The notes under the pieces are model-generated. The model searched no databases. It was given only the letters and a program-made list of their open reading frames with translations, and was not told the DNA's origin. Shown piece after piece: positions 52,019-61,089 of a stretch of DNA of 61,698 bases; position 1 is the stretch's first letter, and each line of letters opens with the position of its first letter. Position numbers and translations under genes: made by a program. Origin of the DNA: GSA-30 sp036384435 (GTDB lineage: Bacteria; Pseudomonadota; Gammaproteobacteria; Xanthomonadales; Rhodanobacteraceae); the NCBI RefSeq assembly GCF_036384435.1, contig NZ_DASVMI010000114.1:1-61698 (forward strand), read 5' to 3'.

Positions 52019-53434
52019 GTGAAGAAAAAAGCTCTTGCATCATTGGTTTGGGTTCTTGCCGCAGACGTCATGGCCGAATCCAGTCCCACGACAGCCATGG
52101 ATCTTTATGTGGACCCCCAGACCCAGCAGTTGTTTGCCCAACCGGGTCCAGGACGCGAAAGGCTCGGTCGCTTTGCCCGCATAGATGACAAGCCCCAGGG
52201 CGTGGTGGTTCCCGGGCCCCAGCCCACCCCTTCCCCAGCAAACGGCAGGATGCCGGCGACAACCGCGGATGTCGCCACTCCCCAGCCGGTCCGCGAACGC
52301 GCCTGGTACGAACGCCTGGGGCTGCGCGGCTACATGCAGTTGCGCTACAACCATAAATTAAATGACAGCGCATCCTTGCTTCGCGCGCCCGGCGACCGCT
52401 TCATTGGTGACCGCCAAAACCTGGGCATACGGCGCGCGCGCCTGGTGATCAGCGGCGACCTCAACGATCGCGTCTCACTCTATCTGCAGCCGGATCTGGC
52501 CAGCACGCCGACCGGTTCGAGCACGTCGAACTTTGCCCAATTGCGCGACGCATATGCCGATATCTATCTCGATACGCGCAAGGAGTGGCGCGTGCGCGCC
52601 GGCCAGTCAAAAGTACCGTATGGCTGGGAAAACCTGCAATCGAGCCAAAACCGCATTGCTCCGGATCGCGCCGACGCCCTCAACGCGGGCGTGCGCGACG
52701 AGCGCGACCTGGGCCTGTTTCTCTACTACACGCCCCGCGTGGCTGCGGATCGCTTCAAGTATCTGGTGCAGTCGGGCCTGAAAGGCTCCGGTGACTACGG
52801 CATCGTCGGCCTGGGGGTATACAACGGCCAGGGCGCCAACCGCTCCGAGCAGAACAACAACATGCATACGGTGCTGCACCTGACCTATCCCTTCCGCTTC
52901 GACAACGGCCAGTTCCTGGAAGTAGGCGCCGATGCCTACACCGGTCGCTTCAAGGTCACCTCGCTCTCCAGCATCACCGCAGACGGGCAATCGTTCACGC
53001 CGCGCGATTCAACCGGCGCACGCGGCGCACTGGACCAGCGCGTGGCCGCACACGTCATCTATTACCCGCAGCCTTTCGGCTTCCAGGCCGAGTGGACCGT
53101 CGGGCGCGGCCCGGAGCTGGACCTCGCCAACCGTACGATCCGCCAACGTTCGCTGCGCGGCGGCTATGTGCAGGCGATGTACAAGATCGATGGCGCTGGC
53201 GGTTCCCTGGTGCCGTACGTGAAATGGCAGACGTATCGCGGTGCATCGAAGTTCGACACCAACGCGCCGCGCTTCCTGCTCAACGAAGTCGAGGCAGGCG
53301 TGGAATGGCAGGTATCCAAAGCCCTGGAGATCGCCATCGCCTATGCCAACATGCGCCGCACCCATCTGGCCAATGCGCCTTATCGGCGGGTGCAAGGCGA
53401 CCTGCTGCGCATGCAGTTGCAGGTCAACTACTGA
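52019..53434 (+). CDS. Phosphate-selective porin (OprP/OprO family)
   Basis: A 471-residue outer membrane porin. The start is a GTG at 52019, because KKKALASLVWVLAADVMAE is a signal peptide; no ATG fits. An N-terminal Pro-rich linker of about 80 residues follows, then the OprP/OprO barrel with GLRGYMQLRYN, LGIRRARLVISGDLNDRVSLYLQPDLA (split over about 140-170) and WRVRAGQSKVPYGWENLQSS. The C-terminus ends LQVNY, an aromatic barrel-assembly end. Anion or phosphate selectivity is inferred from the family, and the Pho-box-like upstream element fits it. It lies divergent from yajC and breaks the usual tgt-yajC adjacency. Confidence 0.85.
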   Translation: MKKKALASLVWVLAADVMAESSPTTAMDLYVDPQTQQLFAQPGPGRERLGRFARIDDKPQGVVVPGPQPTPSPANGRMPATTADVATPQPVRERAWYERLGLRGYMQLRYNHKLNDSASLLRAPGDRFIGDRQNLGIRRARLVISGDLNDRVSLYLQPDLASTPTGSSTSNFAQLRDAYADIYLDTRKEWRVRAGQSKVPYGWENLQSSQNRIAPDRADALNAGVRDERDLGLFLYYTPRVAADRFKYLVQSGLKGSGDYGIVGLGVYNGQGANRSEQNNNMHTVLHLTYPFRFDNGQFLEVGADAYTGRFKVTSLSSITADGQSFTPRDSTGARGALDQRVAAHVIYYPQPFGFQAEWTVGRGPELDLANRTIRQRSLRGGYVQAMYKIDGAGGSLVPYVKWQTYRGASKFDTNAPRFLLNEVEAGVEWQVSKALEIAIAYANMRRTHLANAPYRRVQGDLLRMQLQVNY

Positions 53435-53554
53435 GGCTCGCACAGACTGATGGCTTTAGTGATGAATGATGAATAAGTAGCGAGGGCGCACGCTTTAAGA
53501 CCATCGCGATCCAACCGCGTGGCGAGGCCATGTCGCAACACCCTTGTGCGAGCC
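53435..53554. repeat. 100-base segment bounded by perfect 10-base inverted repeats
   Basis: GGCTCGCACA (53435-53444) and TGTGCGAGCC (53545-53554) are exact inverted copies flanking 100 bases of non-coding DNA between the porin and tgt stops. It could be a terminator-like structure or a small repeat element. No coding potential is seen inside. Confidence 0.5.
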
Positions 53555-53598
53555 AAGGCCTCCTCACTCCTCGCTTCCAGCCACTCACTCCTGGCTGC

Positions 53599-54723
53599 TT
53601 AGCTGACCCCATCCTTGCGGGCCGCATAGAACTCGGCCACGAAAGCGTCCAGGCGCTGCTCGGCGATGGCTTGGCGCAGGCCGGCCATCAGGCGCTGGTA
53701 GTGACGCAGGTTGTGCATCGTCGCGAGCTGGCTGGCAAGGATCTCATTGCAGCGATCCAGGTGGCGCAAGTAGGCGCGCGAGAAACCATTGGCGCATGCA
53801 TAGCAGTCGCAGCCCTCCTCGATCACTCGCGTGTCGGTGATGAACTTGGCATTGCGGATGCGCAGCGTGCCCTGGTCGGTGAACAGAAAACCATTGCGAG
53901 CGTTGCGAGTGGGCATCACGCAATCGAACATGTCGATGCCACGGCACACCGCCTCGACGATGTCCTCCGGACGGCCAACACCCATCAGATAGCGCGGCTG
54001 ATTATGCGGCAGCAACGGCAGCGTGACGTCGAGCGTATGGTTGCGCTCGGCCTCCGGCTCACCCACGGCCAGGCCGCCGACCGCATAGCCATGAAAACCG
54101 ATACGCACCAGTTCTTCGGCCGAACGGCGACGCAAGTGTTCATACGTGCTGCCCTGGACGATGCCGAACAGGGCATTGGGGTTGCCCAGCTCGTCGAAGG
54201 CACGACGCGAACGCTCTGCCCAGCGCAAGCTGAGCTCCATGGACGACTGCGCCACTTTCTCCGTGGCCGGATACGGCGTGCACTCGTCGAAGATCATCGC
54301 AATGTCGGAGTTCAGCGCGGTCTGAATCCGCATCGACACTTCCGGCGATAGAAATACCTTTGAACCATCCACCGGCGAGGCGAAGTTCACGCCCTCTTCG
54401 GTGATCTTGCGCTTGTGTGCCAGCGAGAATACCTGGAAGCCGCCGGAGTCGGTGAGGATTGGGCCGTCCCAGCCGATGAAGCGGTGCAGGCCACCGAAAC
54501 GCTCCACCACCTCCAGTCCCGGCCTCAGGAACAAGTGAAAGGTATTGCCCAGGATGATCTGCGCACCGATGTCGCGAATATCGCGAGGGGTCATCGCCTT
54601 GACCGAACCATAGGTACCCACCGGCATGAAGGCAGGTGTTTCCACGACGCCATGATTGAGCGTGAGCTGGCCGCGGCGCGCCGCGCCATCGGTGGCGGAA
54701 ATATCAAAATTCAAAGGATTCAT
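53599..54723 (-). CDS. tgt: tRNA-guanine transglycosylase
   Basis: A 374-residue enzyme that exchanges guanine 34 of tRNAs Asp, Asn, His and Tyr for preQ1 in queuosine synthesis. ILTDSGGFQVFSL holds the active-site Asp for substrate, MFDCVMPTRNARNG carries the nucleophile Asp, and the zinc ligands are in GCDCYACANGFSRAYLRHL (three Cys and a His). It lies 39 bases after queA on the same strand. The ATG at 54723 is used; a GTG precedes it directly. Length and motifs are standard. Confidence 0.96.
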   Translation of the reverse strand: MNPLNFDISATDGAARRGQLTLNHGVVETPAFMPVGTYGSVKAMTPRDIRDIGAQIILGNTFHLFLRPGLEVVERFGGLHRFIGWDGPILTDSGGFQVFSLAHKRKITEEGVNFASPVDGSKVFLSPEVSMRIQTALNSDIAMIFDECTPYPATEKVAQSSMELSLRWAERSRRAFDELGNPNALFGIVQGSTYEHLRRRSAEELVRIGFHGYAVGGLAVGEPEAERNHTLDVTLPLLPHNQPRYLMGVGRPEDIVEAVCRGIDMFDCVMPTRNARNGFLFTDQGTLRIRNAKFITDTRVIEEGCDCYACANGFSRAYLRHLDRCNEILASQLATMHNLRHYQRLMAGLRQAIAEQRLDAFVAEFYAARKDGVS

Positions 54724-54762
54724 CACGCAATTATCGCTTGTTTGCCAGCTCGGAAGGGCCGG

Positions 54763-55791
54763 TCACTGGCCGGCCAGGATCAGCATCGCATCCCCGTAGG
54801 AGAAGAAGCGGTACTTCTGTTGCACGGCGTGGCGGTACGCCTCCAGCACGAAATCCTGTCCCGCCAGCGCACAGACCAGCATGAGCAACGTCGATTGCGG
54901 CAAGTGGAAGTTGGTGATCAGGCCATCGATGCTGGTGATGCGGTAGCCAGGAAAGATGAATATCTGTGTCTCGCCAGCAAAGGGCTGTACCTGGCCGTCG
55001 CGAGTTGCGCTTTCCAGCGCACGCACGACGGTGGTGCCCACGCCGATCACTCGGCCACCTGCGGCACGCGTACGCCGGATCTGTTCCACCAGCCCGGCCC
55101 CCACGTTCAACCACTCGCGGTGCATCTGGTGGTCCTGGATATTGTCGGCACGCACCGGCTGAAACGTGCCGGCCCCCACGTGCAGGGTGACATAACCAAA
55201 ATCAATGTCCTTCTCGCGCAAGAGCGCGAGCATGGCTTCATCGAAATGCAGGCCTGCCGTGGGTGCGGCCACCGCACCCGGTTCACGCGCGTAAACCGTT
55301 TGATAGCGCTCCAGGTCGCTATCGTCGGCGCCACGCTCGATATAGGGCGGCAGCGGCATCTCGCCAAGGCGTCCAAGCAGTTTTTCAAGCGGGTCGTGCG
55401 ATTCGAAGCGCAATCTGAAAAACGGCCCTTCGCGCCCCAGCACCGTGGCGTGGCTGCCATCGGCCAGTTCGATCCGCCCGCCCTCCTTGGGCTTCTTGCT
55501 CACGCCCAGTTGCGCCATCGCCTCATGCGCGCCGGTGACACGCTCGATCAGGATCTCGACCGCTCCCCCGGACTCCTTGCGACCGTACAGGCGCGCGGGC
55601 AACACCCGGGTATCGTTGAAGACCAACAGATCGCCCGGTCGCAGAAACGAGGGCAACTCGCGAAACGTGCGATCCTGCCGGGAGCCGGCAACCGGATCGA
55701 GCCATAGCAGGCGGCTGGCCGAGCGTTCCGCCAATGGCACCTGGGCGATCAGCTCGGGGGGAAGCTGGAAATCGAAATCAGACTTTTTCAC
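54763..55791 (-). CDS. queA: S-adenosylmethionine:tRNA ribosyltransferase-isomerase QueA
   Basis: A 342-residue enzyme that adds the cyclopentene ring to preQ1 in tRNA using S-adenosylmethionine. The N-terminus FDFQLPPELIAQVPLAERSASRLL, split around 6-29, and the motifs LLVFNDTRVLPARL, APTAGLHFDEAML and HVGAGTFQPVR are diagnostic. The start is a GTG at 55791, directly downstream of a 9-bp hairpin that includes the likely ribosome-binding region. It is followed by tgt, the next step of the pathway. Confidence 0.95.
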   Translation of the reverse strand: MKKSDFDFQLPPELIAQVPLAERSASRLLWLDPVAGSRQDRTFRELPSFLRPGDLLVFNDTRVLPARLYGRKESGGAVEILIERVTGAHEAMAQLGVSKKPKEGGRIELADGSHATVLGREGPFFRLRFESHDPLEKLLGRLGEMPLPPYIERGADDSDLERYQTVYAREPGAVAAPTAGLHFDEAMLALLREKDIDFGYVTLHVGAGTFQPVRADNIQDHQMHREWLNVGAGLVEQIRRTRAAGGRVIGVGTTVVRALESATRDGQVQPFAGETQIFIFPGYRITSIDGLITNFHLPQSTLLMLVCALAGQDFVLEAYRHAVQQKYRFFSYGDAMLILAGQ

Positions 55792-55793
55792 GG

Positions 55794-55821
55794 TAATACC
55801 CGCAGCAACAGACGGGTATTA
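55794..55821 (-). promoter_or_regulatory. Hairpin at the queA ribosome-binding site
   Basis: TAATACCCG (55794-55802) pairs perfectly with CGGGTATTA (55813-55821). On the minus strand the downstream arm CGGGTATTA runs into CCGTG, the queA start, so the stem would hide the region where a ribosome-binding site should be. It does not resemble the preQ1 riboswitch consensus. Confidence 0.45.
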
Positions 55822-55842
55822 TCGCGCAAACCCGAGAGGACG

Positions 55843-55868
55843 TCGGGTGCACCTCCTGGCGCACCCGA
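55843..55868 (-). terminator. Inverted repeat after the CGP/TPR gene (possible terminator)
   Basis: TCGGGTGC (55843-55850) pairs with GCACCCGA (55861-55868) around a ten-base loop, 15 bases after the stop of the minus-strand gene. No T-run follows, so it is a weak call. Confidence 0.4.
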
Positions 55869-55883
55869 TAAACGACGATTCGA

Positions 55884-58406
55884 TCAAACCTGCGGCTTGT
55901 TCTTGCGGCGGCGTCCAAGGGCAAATGCCACACCGGCCACCACGACAACCAGGCCACCCAGTTCCATCGGCCAGTGGCGGCGAATGGCATGCTTGATCGC
56001 GCGAATCTGCTGAGCCCGTTTGAGCTTGCGCGCAGCGTCGAAATCGGGCTCGGGACAGCCGCGACCAAAGTCGTCGGCCCACTCCACATAAGGCCCCTGC
56101 TTGACGTAACGACCATACAGAGCGCCGATGCGGCGGGTGCGCTCGTCGTCCTTGTCTTTCGCGGGCGACTGGTCGTTATAGTCGAAGTAGTCATCGCCCG
56201 GACCATCCATCATCCAGCCCGTGGCCTTGCAAAGTACGGCGGCGAAGGCCTGGGAACGCGGCGGCAGCAGGTCGGCCGCACGGGAGGCCTGATCCACCGC
56301 AAGATAGCGGTAGTGGAAACGCTGGTTGGGCTTGGCCTGGCTCTGGTCGTAACGCTGGCGCTCGCCATCGGTGACGAAGGTCTGCTTCATGCTCTTCTCG
56401 TCCTGGCCACTGCCACCCGGGAACGAGCCACCGTTGTCAGTGAAGTCCGGATTCTGCTCATAGCCAAGGATCTCCATGCCATTGGCACGTGCGATCGCGG
56501 CGGCAGCATAGGCCGCCTGCGCCTTGCCGATGTCGGTCCAACGGTGCTCGGCGTCGTGCAGATCCTGCGCATATTCCTTGGCCTTGGCACGCAGATCCAC
56601 ATTGCCGAAGCGCGAATCGCCGCTGGCGGGAAAATACGCCAAGGCCTCATCGTAGCGCCCGGCCCGCATCAATCGACGCGCAAGCAACCAGCGCAGGCTA
56701 TCGGCAACGGGGATCACGCTATAGCCGCCGCCCTCGGCGTTCTTGTCAGCTTTCGGCTGGGGGGCAGGTGAAGCCGGGGCATGCGCATCGACGAAGGACT
56801 TCAGCTCGTCAACGGTCAACACGCGCTCGGCAACGAAGTTCATATCATTGGCGTAACCGGTACCGGCATCGTCGGGGTCGGCCTCTTCACCGTTGTATTG
56901 GTTACCATCACCGCCGACACGCACTGCGGCATCGAACAGATGCCCCATCGCCTCGACGTATTCACCGCGAGCCAGCGCCAGCACGCCCTGCTCGCCCAGG
57001 ATCAGCTGGGTATTGCTGGGCTCAATGTTTGCCTGAGGATCATCGGCCTTCGGAAATGCCTTGGCGGCCTCGGCATAGGCGGCCGCAGCGGCGGCCATGT
57101 CGCCCTTCTGCAGGGCAAGCTTGGCCCGCAGCCAACTGGTCAGCGGTCCATGCGTCTTGTCCAAGAGCTTGGCGGCCAGATCGTAGCGACCAGCTTCGTA
57201 GCACAAGGCCGCCAGGCGATCGGCACCCACCGCCGGCTCGCCGCCCGCAGCGACGATGGCATCGACCAGCGTGGCGACCTTGGAGTCTTTCTCCGGCGCG
57301 GCAGGCGCACTGTCGCTCGTCGCGGGAGAATCACCCACGCTGCTGTCGCTGTGACGAGCTAGCACGTAAGCCACGAGCAGGCGCTGGGACAGCGGACCAT
57401 CGACCATCTGCCGGGTCAAGGGGGGACTCTGGGTGATCGCATAGGCGATCTGCTCGAGCGAGCGCATGGCGTTATCGGAGTGGTGTCCGGCCTGGGCCGA
57501 ATACAGCGCGATAGCATGCTTGAGGTCGGACGGCGCCATGCGCGTGGCGCAATCCTTGGCGTTGTAGAAATCGCTCCAACTGCACAGCTTGCCGTTGTTG
57601 TAGAGAAACAATTGGGCTTCTTCACCAAAGCTGGCGACACCCAAACCCTGGGTATCGGAATCTCCGGCAAGTGCACGCGTACGCACCAGCTCGAACGACT
57701 TGGCTGCCGCGTCACGCTCCTGCTTGAACTGCGTAGGGCTACCGGCATACGCCAACGCGCGAACAGCATGGATGCGTCCCAGCATGTATGCCGCCCAGAC
57801 CGACCGAGACTTGGCCTGCCCGGCGGGCAACGCCAGCACTCTCTCGAAATAGGTGACTGCCTTGTCCAGCATGGTGGTGTTGAAATCCGTACAAAAACGT
57901 GCCCTGCCGCCGTTAGTGTCGGCCTCGTTCAATCCCTTGTCGGCAGCGGCAACATCCGCGGCATTGCCATCGACCTGGAAACCGTCCTCGCCACCTTCGC
58001 CCTTGGTGTTACCGCAGCTATCCATGGCACGGTTGAAGAGCGATGCACCGACCGCGTACAGGCGTATGTCCTCGGGTAAATCCTTGCCAGCGGCATAGGC
58101 AGCCACGTCGTCATCGATCGTATGGATTTTATCGACGATCGCCTGTTGCGCGTCCGTAATGCCCAGATCCGGCTTGATCTTTTTCTCGTCGGCATAGATC
58201 GACGTATCGGCCTCTACCGGCTTGAGCTGATCAGTGGCAGGCAGCAACTGCCGCACCTCGAAGGCAAAGCTGTTGACCGGGACCGCCTTGAGGGTGGCCT
58301 GGCGGTTATCGAGCAACTGATTGGGAAACATGGGGCCGCAGGCCCAGGCCACGGCACCGGCCAGGCCCAGCAAGGCACATGCCGCGATCGCTTTGCGTTT
58401 GTACAT
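55884..58406 (-). CDS. Uncharacterised exported TPR-like protein with CGP motif
   Basis: An 840-residue protein I cannot assign to a function. The N-terminus is a signal peptide (MYKRKAIAACALLGLAGAVA) ending at AWACGPMFPN; this CGP-x-FPN start recurs in a family of uncharacterised exported proteins. The body is alpha-helical and Ala-rich with TPR-like repeats (for example YLRGK-style YMLGRIHAVRALAYAG and LAALCYEAGRYDLAAKLLDK). Two acidic Pro/Ala linkers lie near 355-375 and 560-580. A C-terminal helix (LGGLVVVVAGVAFALG) followed by RRRKNK anchors it in the inner membrane with most of the protein outside. It follows a DUF3142 gene by 36 bases. A Met at 58424 is an alternative start. Confidence 0.75.
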   Translation of the reverse strand: MYKRKAIAACALLGLAGAVAWACGPMFPNQLLDNRQATLKAVPVNSFAFEVRQLLPATDQLKPVEADTSIYADEKKIKPDLGITDAQQAIVDKIHTIDDDVAAYAAGKDLPEDIRLYAVGASLFNRAMDSCGNTKGEGGEDGFQVDGNAADVAAADKGLNEADTNGGRARFCTDFNTTMLDKAVTYFERVLALPAGQAKSRSVWAAYMLGRIHAVRALAYAGSPTQFKQERDAAAKSFELVRTRALAGDSDTQGLGVASFGEEAQLFLYNNGKLCSWSDFYNAKDCATRMAPSDLKHAIALYSAQAGHHSDNAMRSLEQIAYAITQSPPLTRQMVDGPLSQRLLVAYVLARHSDSSVGDSPATSDSAPAAPEKDSKVATLVDAIVAAGGEPAVGADRLAALCYEAGRYDLAAKLLDKTHGPLTSWLRAKLALQKGDMAAAAAAYAEAAKAFPKADDPQANIEPSNTQLILGEQGVLALARGEYVEAMGHLFDAAVRVGGDGNQYNGEEADPDDAGTGYANDMNFVAERVLTVDELKSFVDAHAPASPAPQPKADKNAEGGGYSVIPVADSLRWLLARRLMRAGRYDEALAYFPASGDSRFGNVDLRAKAKEYAQDLHDAEHRWTDIGKAQAAYAAAAIARANGMEILGYEQNPDFTDNGGSFPGGSGQDEKSMKQTFVTDGERQRYDQSQAKPNQRFHYRYLAVDQASRAADLLPPRSQAFAAVLCKATGWMMDGPGDDYFDYNDQSPAKDKDDERTRRIGALYGRYVKQGPYVEWADDFGRGCPEPDFDAARKLKRAQQIRAIKHAIRRHWPMELGGLVVVVAGVAFALGRRRKNKPQV

Positions 58407-58441
58407 GGATAACAACCCTGTCATTCAACTCGATGGATGAT

Positions 58442-59629
58442 TCAAACTTCAATGCGCGGTGCAGGCGCGTCCTGTGTGCAACGCGCCCAACCAATGACCC
58501 GCACGGTGTGTGCACGCAGCCAGCCATCCAGCCGGCGGCGCAGGATCACGCCATCGGCCTGGGCAACCCTGGCATAGCCATTCACGCCATCCGCCAACGC
58601 GCAACCGGCCGGCAGGTGCACGGCCACTGGCAGCGATGCATCGATATCGCCGTCATTACGCAGAAGAAGATCCAGCGCCCCTGCCATCGCCCCCGGCCGT
58701 ACCTGCACCGACACGTGGGAGGATAACGGTAAACCACGCATGACAGCATGCCATGTCGACAAGCTCCAGGCGCGCGTATCGTCATCGGTGGGCAAACGAA
58801 ACCACACAAAGCCAGCCAGATGCCGCAGCGGCGCATCACGCATGCCCCTGGCAAAGGCAGAGATAGCCTGCGGCGAGGCAGCCAACTCGCTGAACACGAC
58901 GCCGCCGGCCAGATTGGGCAGTTCACTTTCGACGCCGAGCAGCCGCCCATCAGCGTCAAAGCTGACCCGGCTGGCATATGTCGGCAGCGCAATCCTGAAC
59001 GGCCGCGTGGTATGGCCTGCGAAATCACTGGCCCAGGCAGCAGCCAACCGGGCATCGAACAATCCTGCATGGGGCGACTGCACGGCGTGCACCTGCAAGA
59101 CCGAGGTATCGACCTGGGCCAGTACCCGATCCAGGGCCGGCGACGACAACCAGGCCGGCAGCGCCGTAATGGACAATGGCAAGCCGCCCAGCTTCGCCTT
59201 CAGATGCGCCAGGAACCGCGCATACTCAGGCAATCGTGCCGTTCCGCAATCGTGGTCGATCTCGATTCCCGCCAGCGGCACGGCCCGCCAGGCCTCGCGC
59301 AGGGCAAGCACCTGCGCTAGCAGGGCGTCTTCATCCCAATGTGCGAGCTGTCCATCGATGCGCACGACGGCCACCACCGGGTGACCGCTCATGACAAGCG
59401 CCGCAAGATCGACCTCAAAGCTACGCAACCGCCCCTTCGCATCGGTCTGCGCGGCGAGCACCCGCCAGGCATGCACGTCGGCAGCCGATGCTCGCATGGC
59501 ATCGACAACCCGTGGCGTCCATTGGCGCTGCCAGATATAGGCGTCATCATCCAGCGCGACATGCGAACGCTGGCAACTGGCGAGCAACATGGCTCCCAGC
59601 GCAAGCAAACATGCCTTGATCGGCGACAT
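58442..59629 (-). CDS. DUF3142 lipoprotein
   Basis: A 395-residue protein with a lipoprotein signal (lipobox LLASC at about 15-19), family DUF3142. After AYIWQRQWTPRVVDAM the central part reads like a TIM-barrel: PLAGIEIDHDCGTARLPEY, LPLSITALPAWLSSPALD and VLQVHAVQS, reminiscent of glycosidase-like folds in which acidic residues sit at strand ends. The C-terminus resembles a beta domain with VQVRPGAMAGALDLLLRNDG. The start ATG at 59629 begins the signal peptide. It is the first gene of a two-gene unit with the CGP/TPR protein. No activity is known. Confidence 0.78.
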   Translation of the reverse strand: MSPIKACLLALGAMLLASCQRSHVALDDDAYIWQRQWTPRVVDAMRASAADVHAWRVLAAQTDAKGRLRSFEVDLAALVMSGHPVVAVVRIDGQLAHWDEDALLAQVLALREAWRAVPLAGIEIDHDCGTARLPEYARFLAHLKAKLGGLPLSITALPAWLSSPALDRVLAQVDTSVLQVHAVQSPHAGLFDARLAAAWASDFAGHTTRPFRIALPTYASRVSFDADGRLLGVESELPNLAGGVVFSELAASPQAISAFARGMRDAPLRHLAGFVWFRLPTDDDTRAWSLSTWHAVMRGLPLSSHVSVQVRPGAMAGALDLLLRNDGDIDASLPVAVHLPAGCALADGVNGYARVAQADGVILRRRLDGWLRAHTVRVIGWARCTQDAPAPRIEV

Positions 59630-59812
59630 GGGAATCCTGGTATGAACAAAGCGGGGGCATGGTAAGGCGTGGGATGGCAGATAGGTAGCGGGGACGCCAA
59701 TATGGACGGCATCGCAAACATCCAGGCGTGCGATCGGGCCCTTGCACCCCTTCACACCTGCCGCAAGCGCCCGGACTTGCGCCCCCGCCCCCGAACTCCC
59801 CGCTCCGTCGTT

Positions 59813-61036
59813 TCATCCCTTGACGCAAAGCACCTGCCGTAGCGTGTGCACCACCTCGACCAGATCCGTCTGGGCGGCCATGACTGAGTCGATGGACTTA
59901 TAAGCGGCTGGCGATTCGTCGATTACCGCCTTGTCCTTGCGGCATTCGACGTGCGCGGTCGCGTCGCGGTGCTGCGCCAACGTAATGGTCTGACGGGCCT
60001 GGGTACGGCTCATCACACGCCCGGCCCCATGACTGCAACTATGAAAGCTTTCAGGGTTACCCTTGCCTCGCACGATGTAGCTGCGCGTACCCATGCTTCC
60101 AGGGATGATGCCTAGCTCACCCTCCCTCGCGCTGACCGCTCCCTTGCGCGTCACCAGCAGTAATTGCCCGAAGTGTGTCTCGCGCTGCACGTAATTGTGA
60201 TGGCAATTGACTGCCGTCTTTTCCAACTGGAACTTTGGCAGCCGATGGCGCATTTCCGCCAGCACCCGGCTCAACATCGCTTCGCGGTTCTGCCGAGCGT
60301 AATCCTGTGCCCAGGACACGGCCTCCACGTAGTCGTCGAACAGTTCTTCGCCTTCCATGAAGAACGCCAGGTCTTTGTCCGGCAGGTGAAAACCCAGTAC
60401 GCGACGGGCCAGTTCCTCGCGGGCACGCTCGATGAAATACGTGCCAATGAGGTTACCGGTGCCACGGGAGCCCGAATGCAGCATGACCCATACCGCGTCG
60501 GATTGATCCAGGCATAGTTCGATGAAGTGATTACCACCGCCGAGCGTGCCCAGTTGCCGTTCAAGCTTGTCCACGCGAATCTTGCGGTGCTTGGCCTTGA
60601 TCGCGGCCAGGCGCTCCCCCAGGCCCGAGGCAACCAGGCGCGAGGTGATGCTGTCGGGCATGCGTCGATGCTCGCCGCCGTTGCCATTGCCGACCGGTAC
60701 GCTACGTTCGATGGACGACCGCAGCAAAGCGAGGTTGTCCGGCAGATCCGTGGCACGCAGGGTGGTTCGCACCGCAGCCATGCCACAGCCGATATCCACG
60801 CCTACGGCAGCCGGAACGATAGCGCCCTGGGTCGGCAATACCGAGCCCACCGTGGCGCCCTTGCCTAGATGTACGTCCGGCATCACGGCAATCCAGGGAC
60901 CGACGAAAGGCAGGCCTGTCATATTTTGCAATTGAGCGCGCGCGGCGTCCTCCACCGGCACCCCGCGTACCCATGCCTTGATCGGTATGCGACTCCCCTC
61001 GGCGTGCAACAACCGATAACCTTGTTGTGTGTTCAT
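59813..61036 (-). CDS. rtcB: RNA-splicing ligase RtcB
   Basis: A 407-residue GTP- and manganese-dependent RNA ligase that joins 2',3'-cyclic phosphate ends to 5'-OH ends. Metal ligands: GVDIGCGM (D81, C84), GGGNHF (H171), LHSGSRG (H188) and CHHNY (H281). The guanylylated His is H337 in FHSCSHGAGR, the same number as in the E. coli enzyme, whose length is 408. All key residues are present. No rtcA or archease gene is visible in the window. It lies 53 bases after a slipin gene on the same strand, which suggests an RNA-damage or stress operon that begins beyond the right edge. Confidence 0.95.
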   Translation of the reverse strand: MNTQQGYRLLHAEGSRIPIKAWVRGVPVEDAARAQLQNMTGLPFVGPWIAVMPDVHLGKGATVGSVLPTQGAIVPAAVGVDIGCGMAAVRTTLRATDLPDNLALLRSSIERSVPVGNGNGGEHRRMPDSITSRLVASGLGERLAAIKAKHRKIRVDKLERQLGTLGGGNHFIELCLDQSDAVWVMLHSGSRGTGNLIGTYFIERAREELARRVLGFHLPDKDLAFFMEGEELFDDYVEAVSWAQDYARQNREAMLSRVLAEMRHRLPKFQLEKTAVNCHHNYVQRETHFGQLLLVTRKGAVSAREGELGIIPGSMGTRSYIVRGKGNPESFHSCSHGAGRVMSRTQARQTITLAQHRDATAHVECRKDKAVIDESPAAYKSIDSVMAAQTDLVEVVHTLRQVLCVKG

Positions 61037-61089
61037 GAGACTTTCCTTGAGTTTGCTTTGTCGCCCGCTCCCTGTGGCGGCAAAGCTTG

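Noticed and set aside
54415..55707. A 430-codon plus-strand open frame opposite tgt and queA.
   Set aside because: It spans two well-established genes and has no domain or start signal of its own.
55794..55821. Possible preQ1 riboswitch before queA.
   Set aside because: The stem-loop lacks the conserved loop and A-rich tail of known preQ1 classes, so only a generic hairpin is reported.
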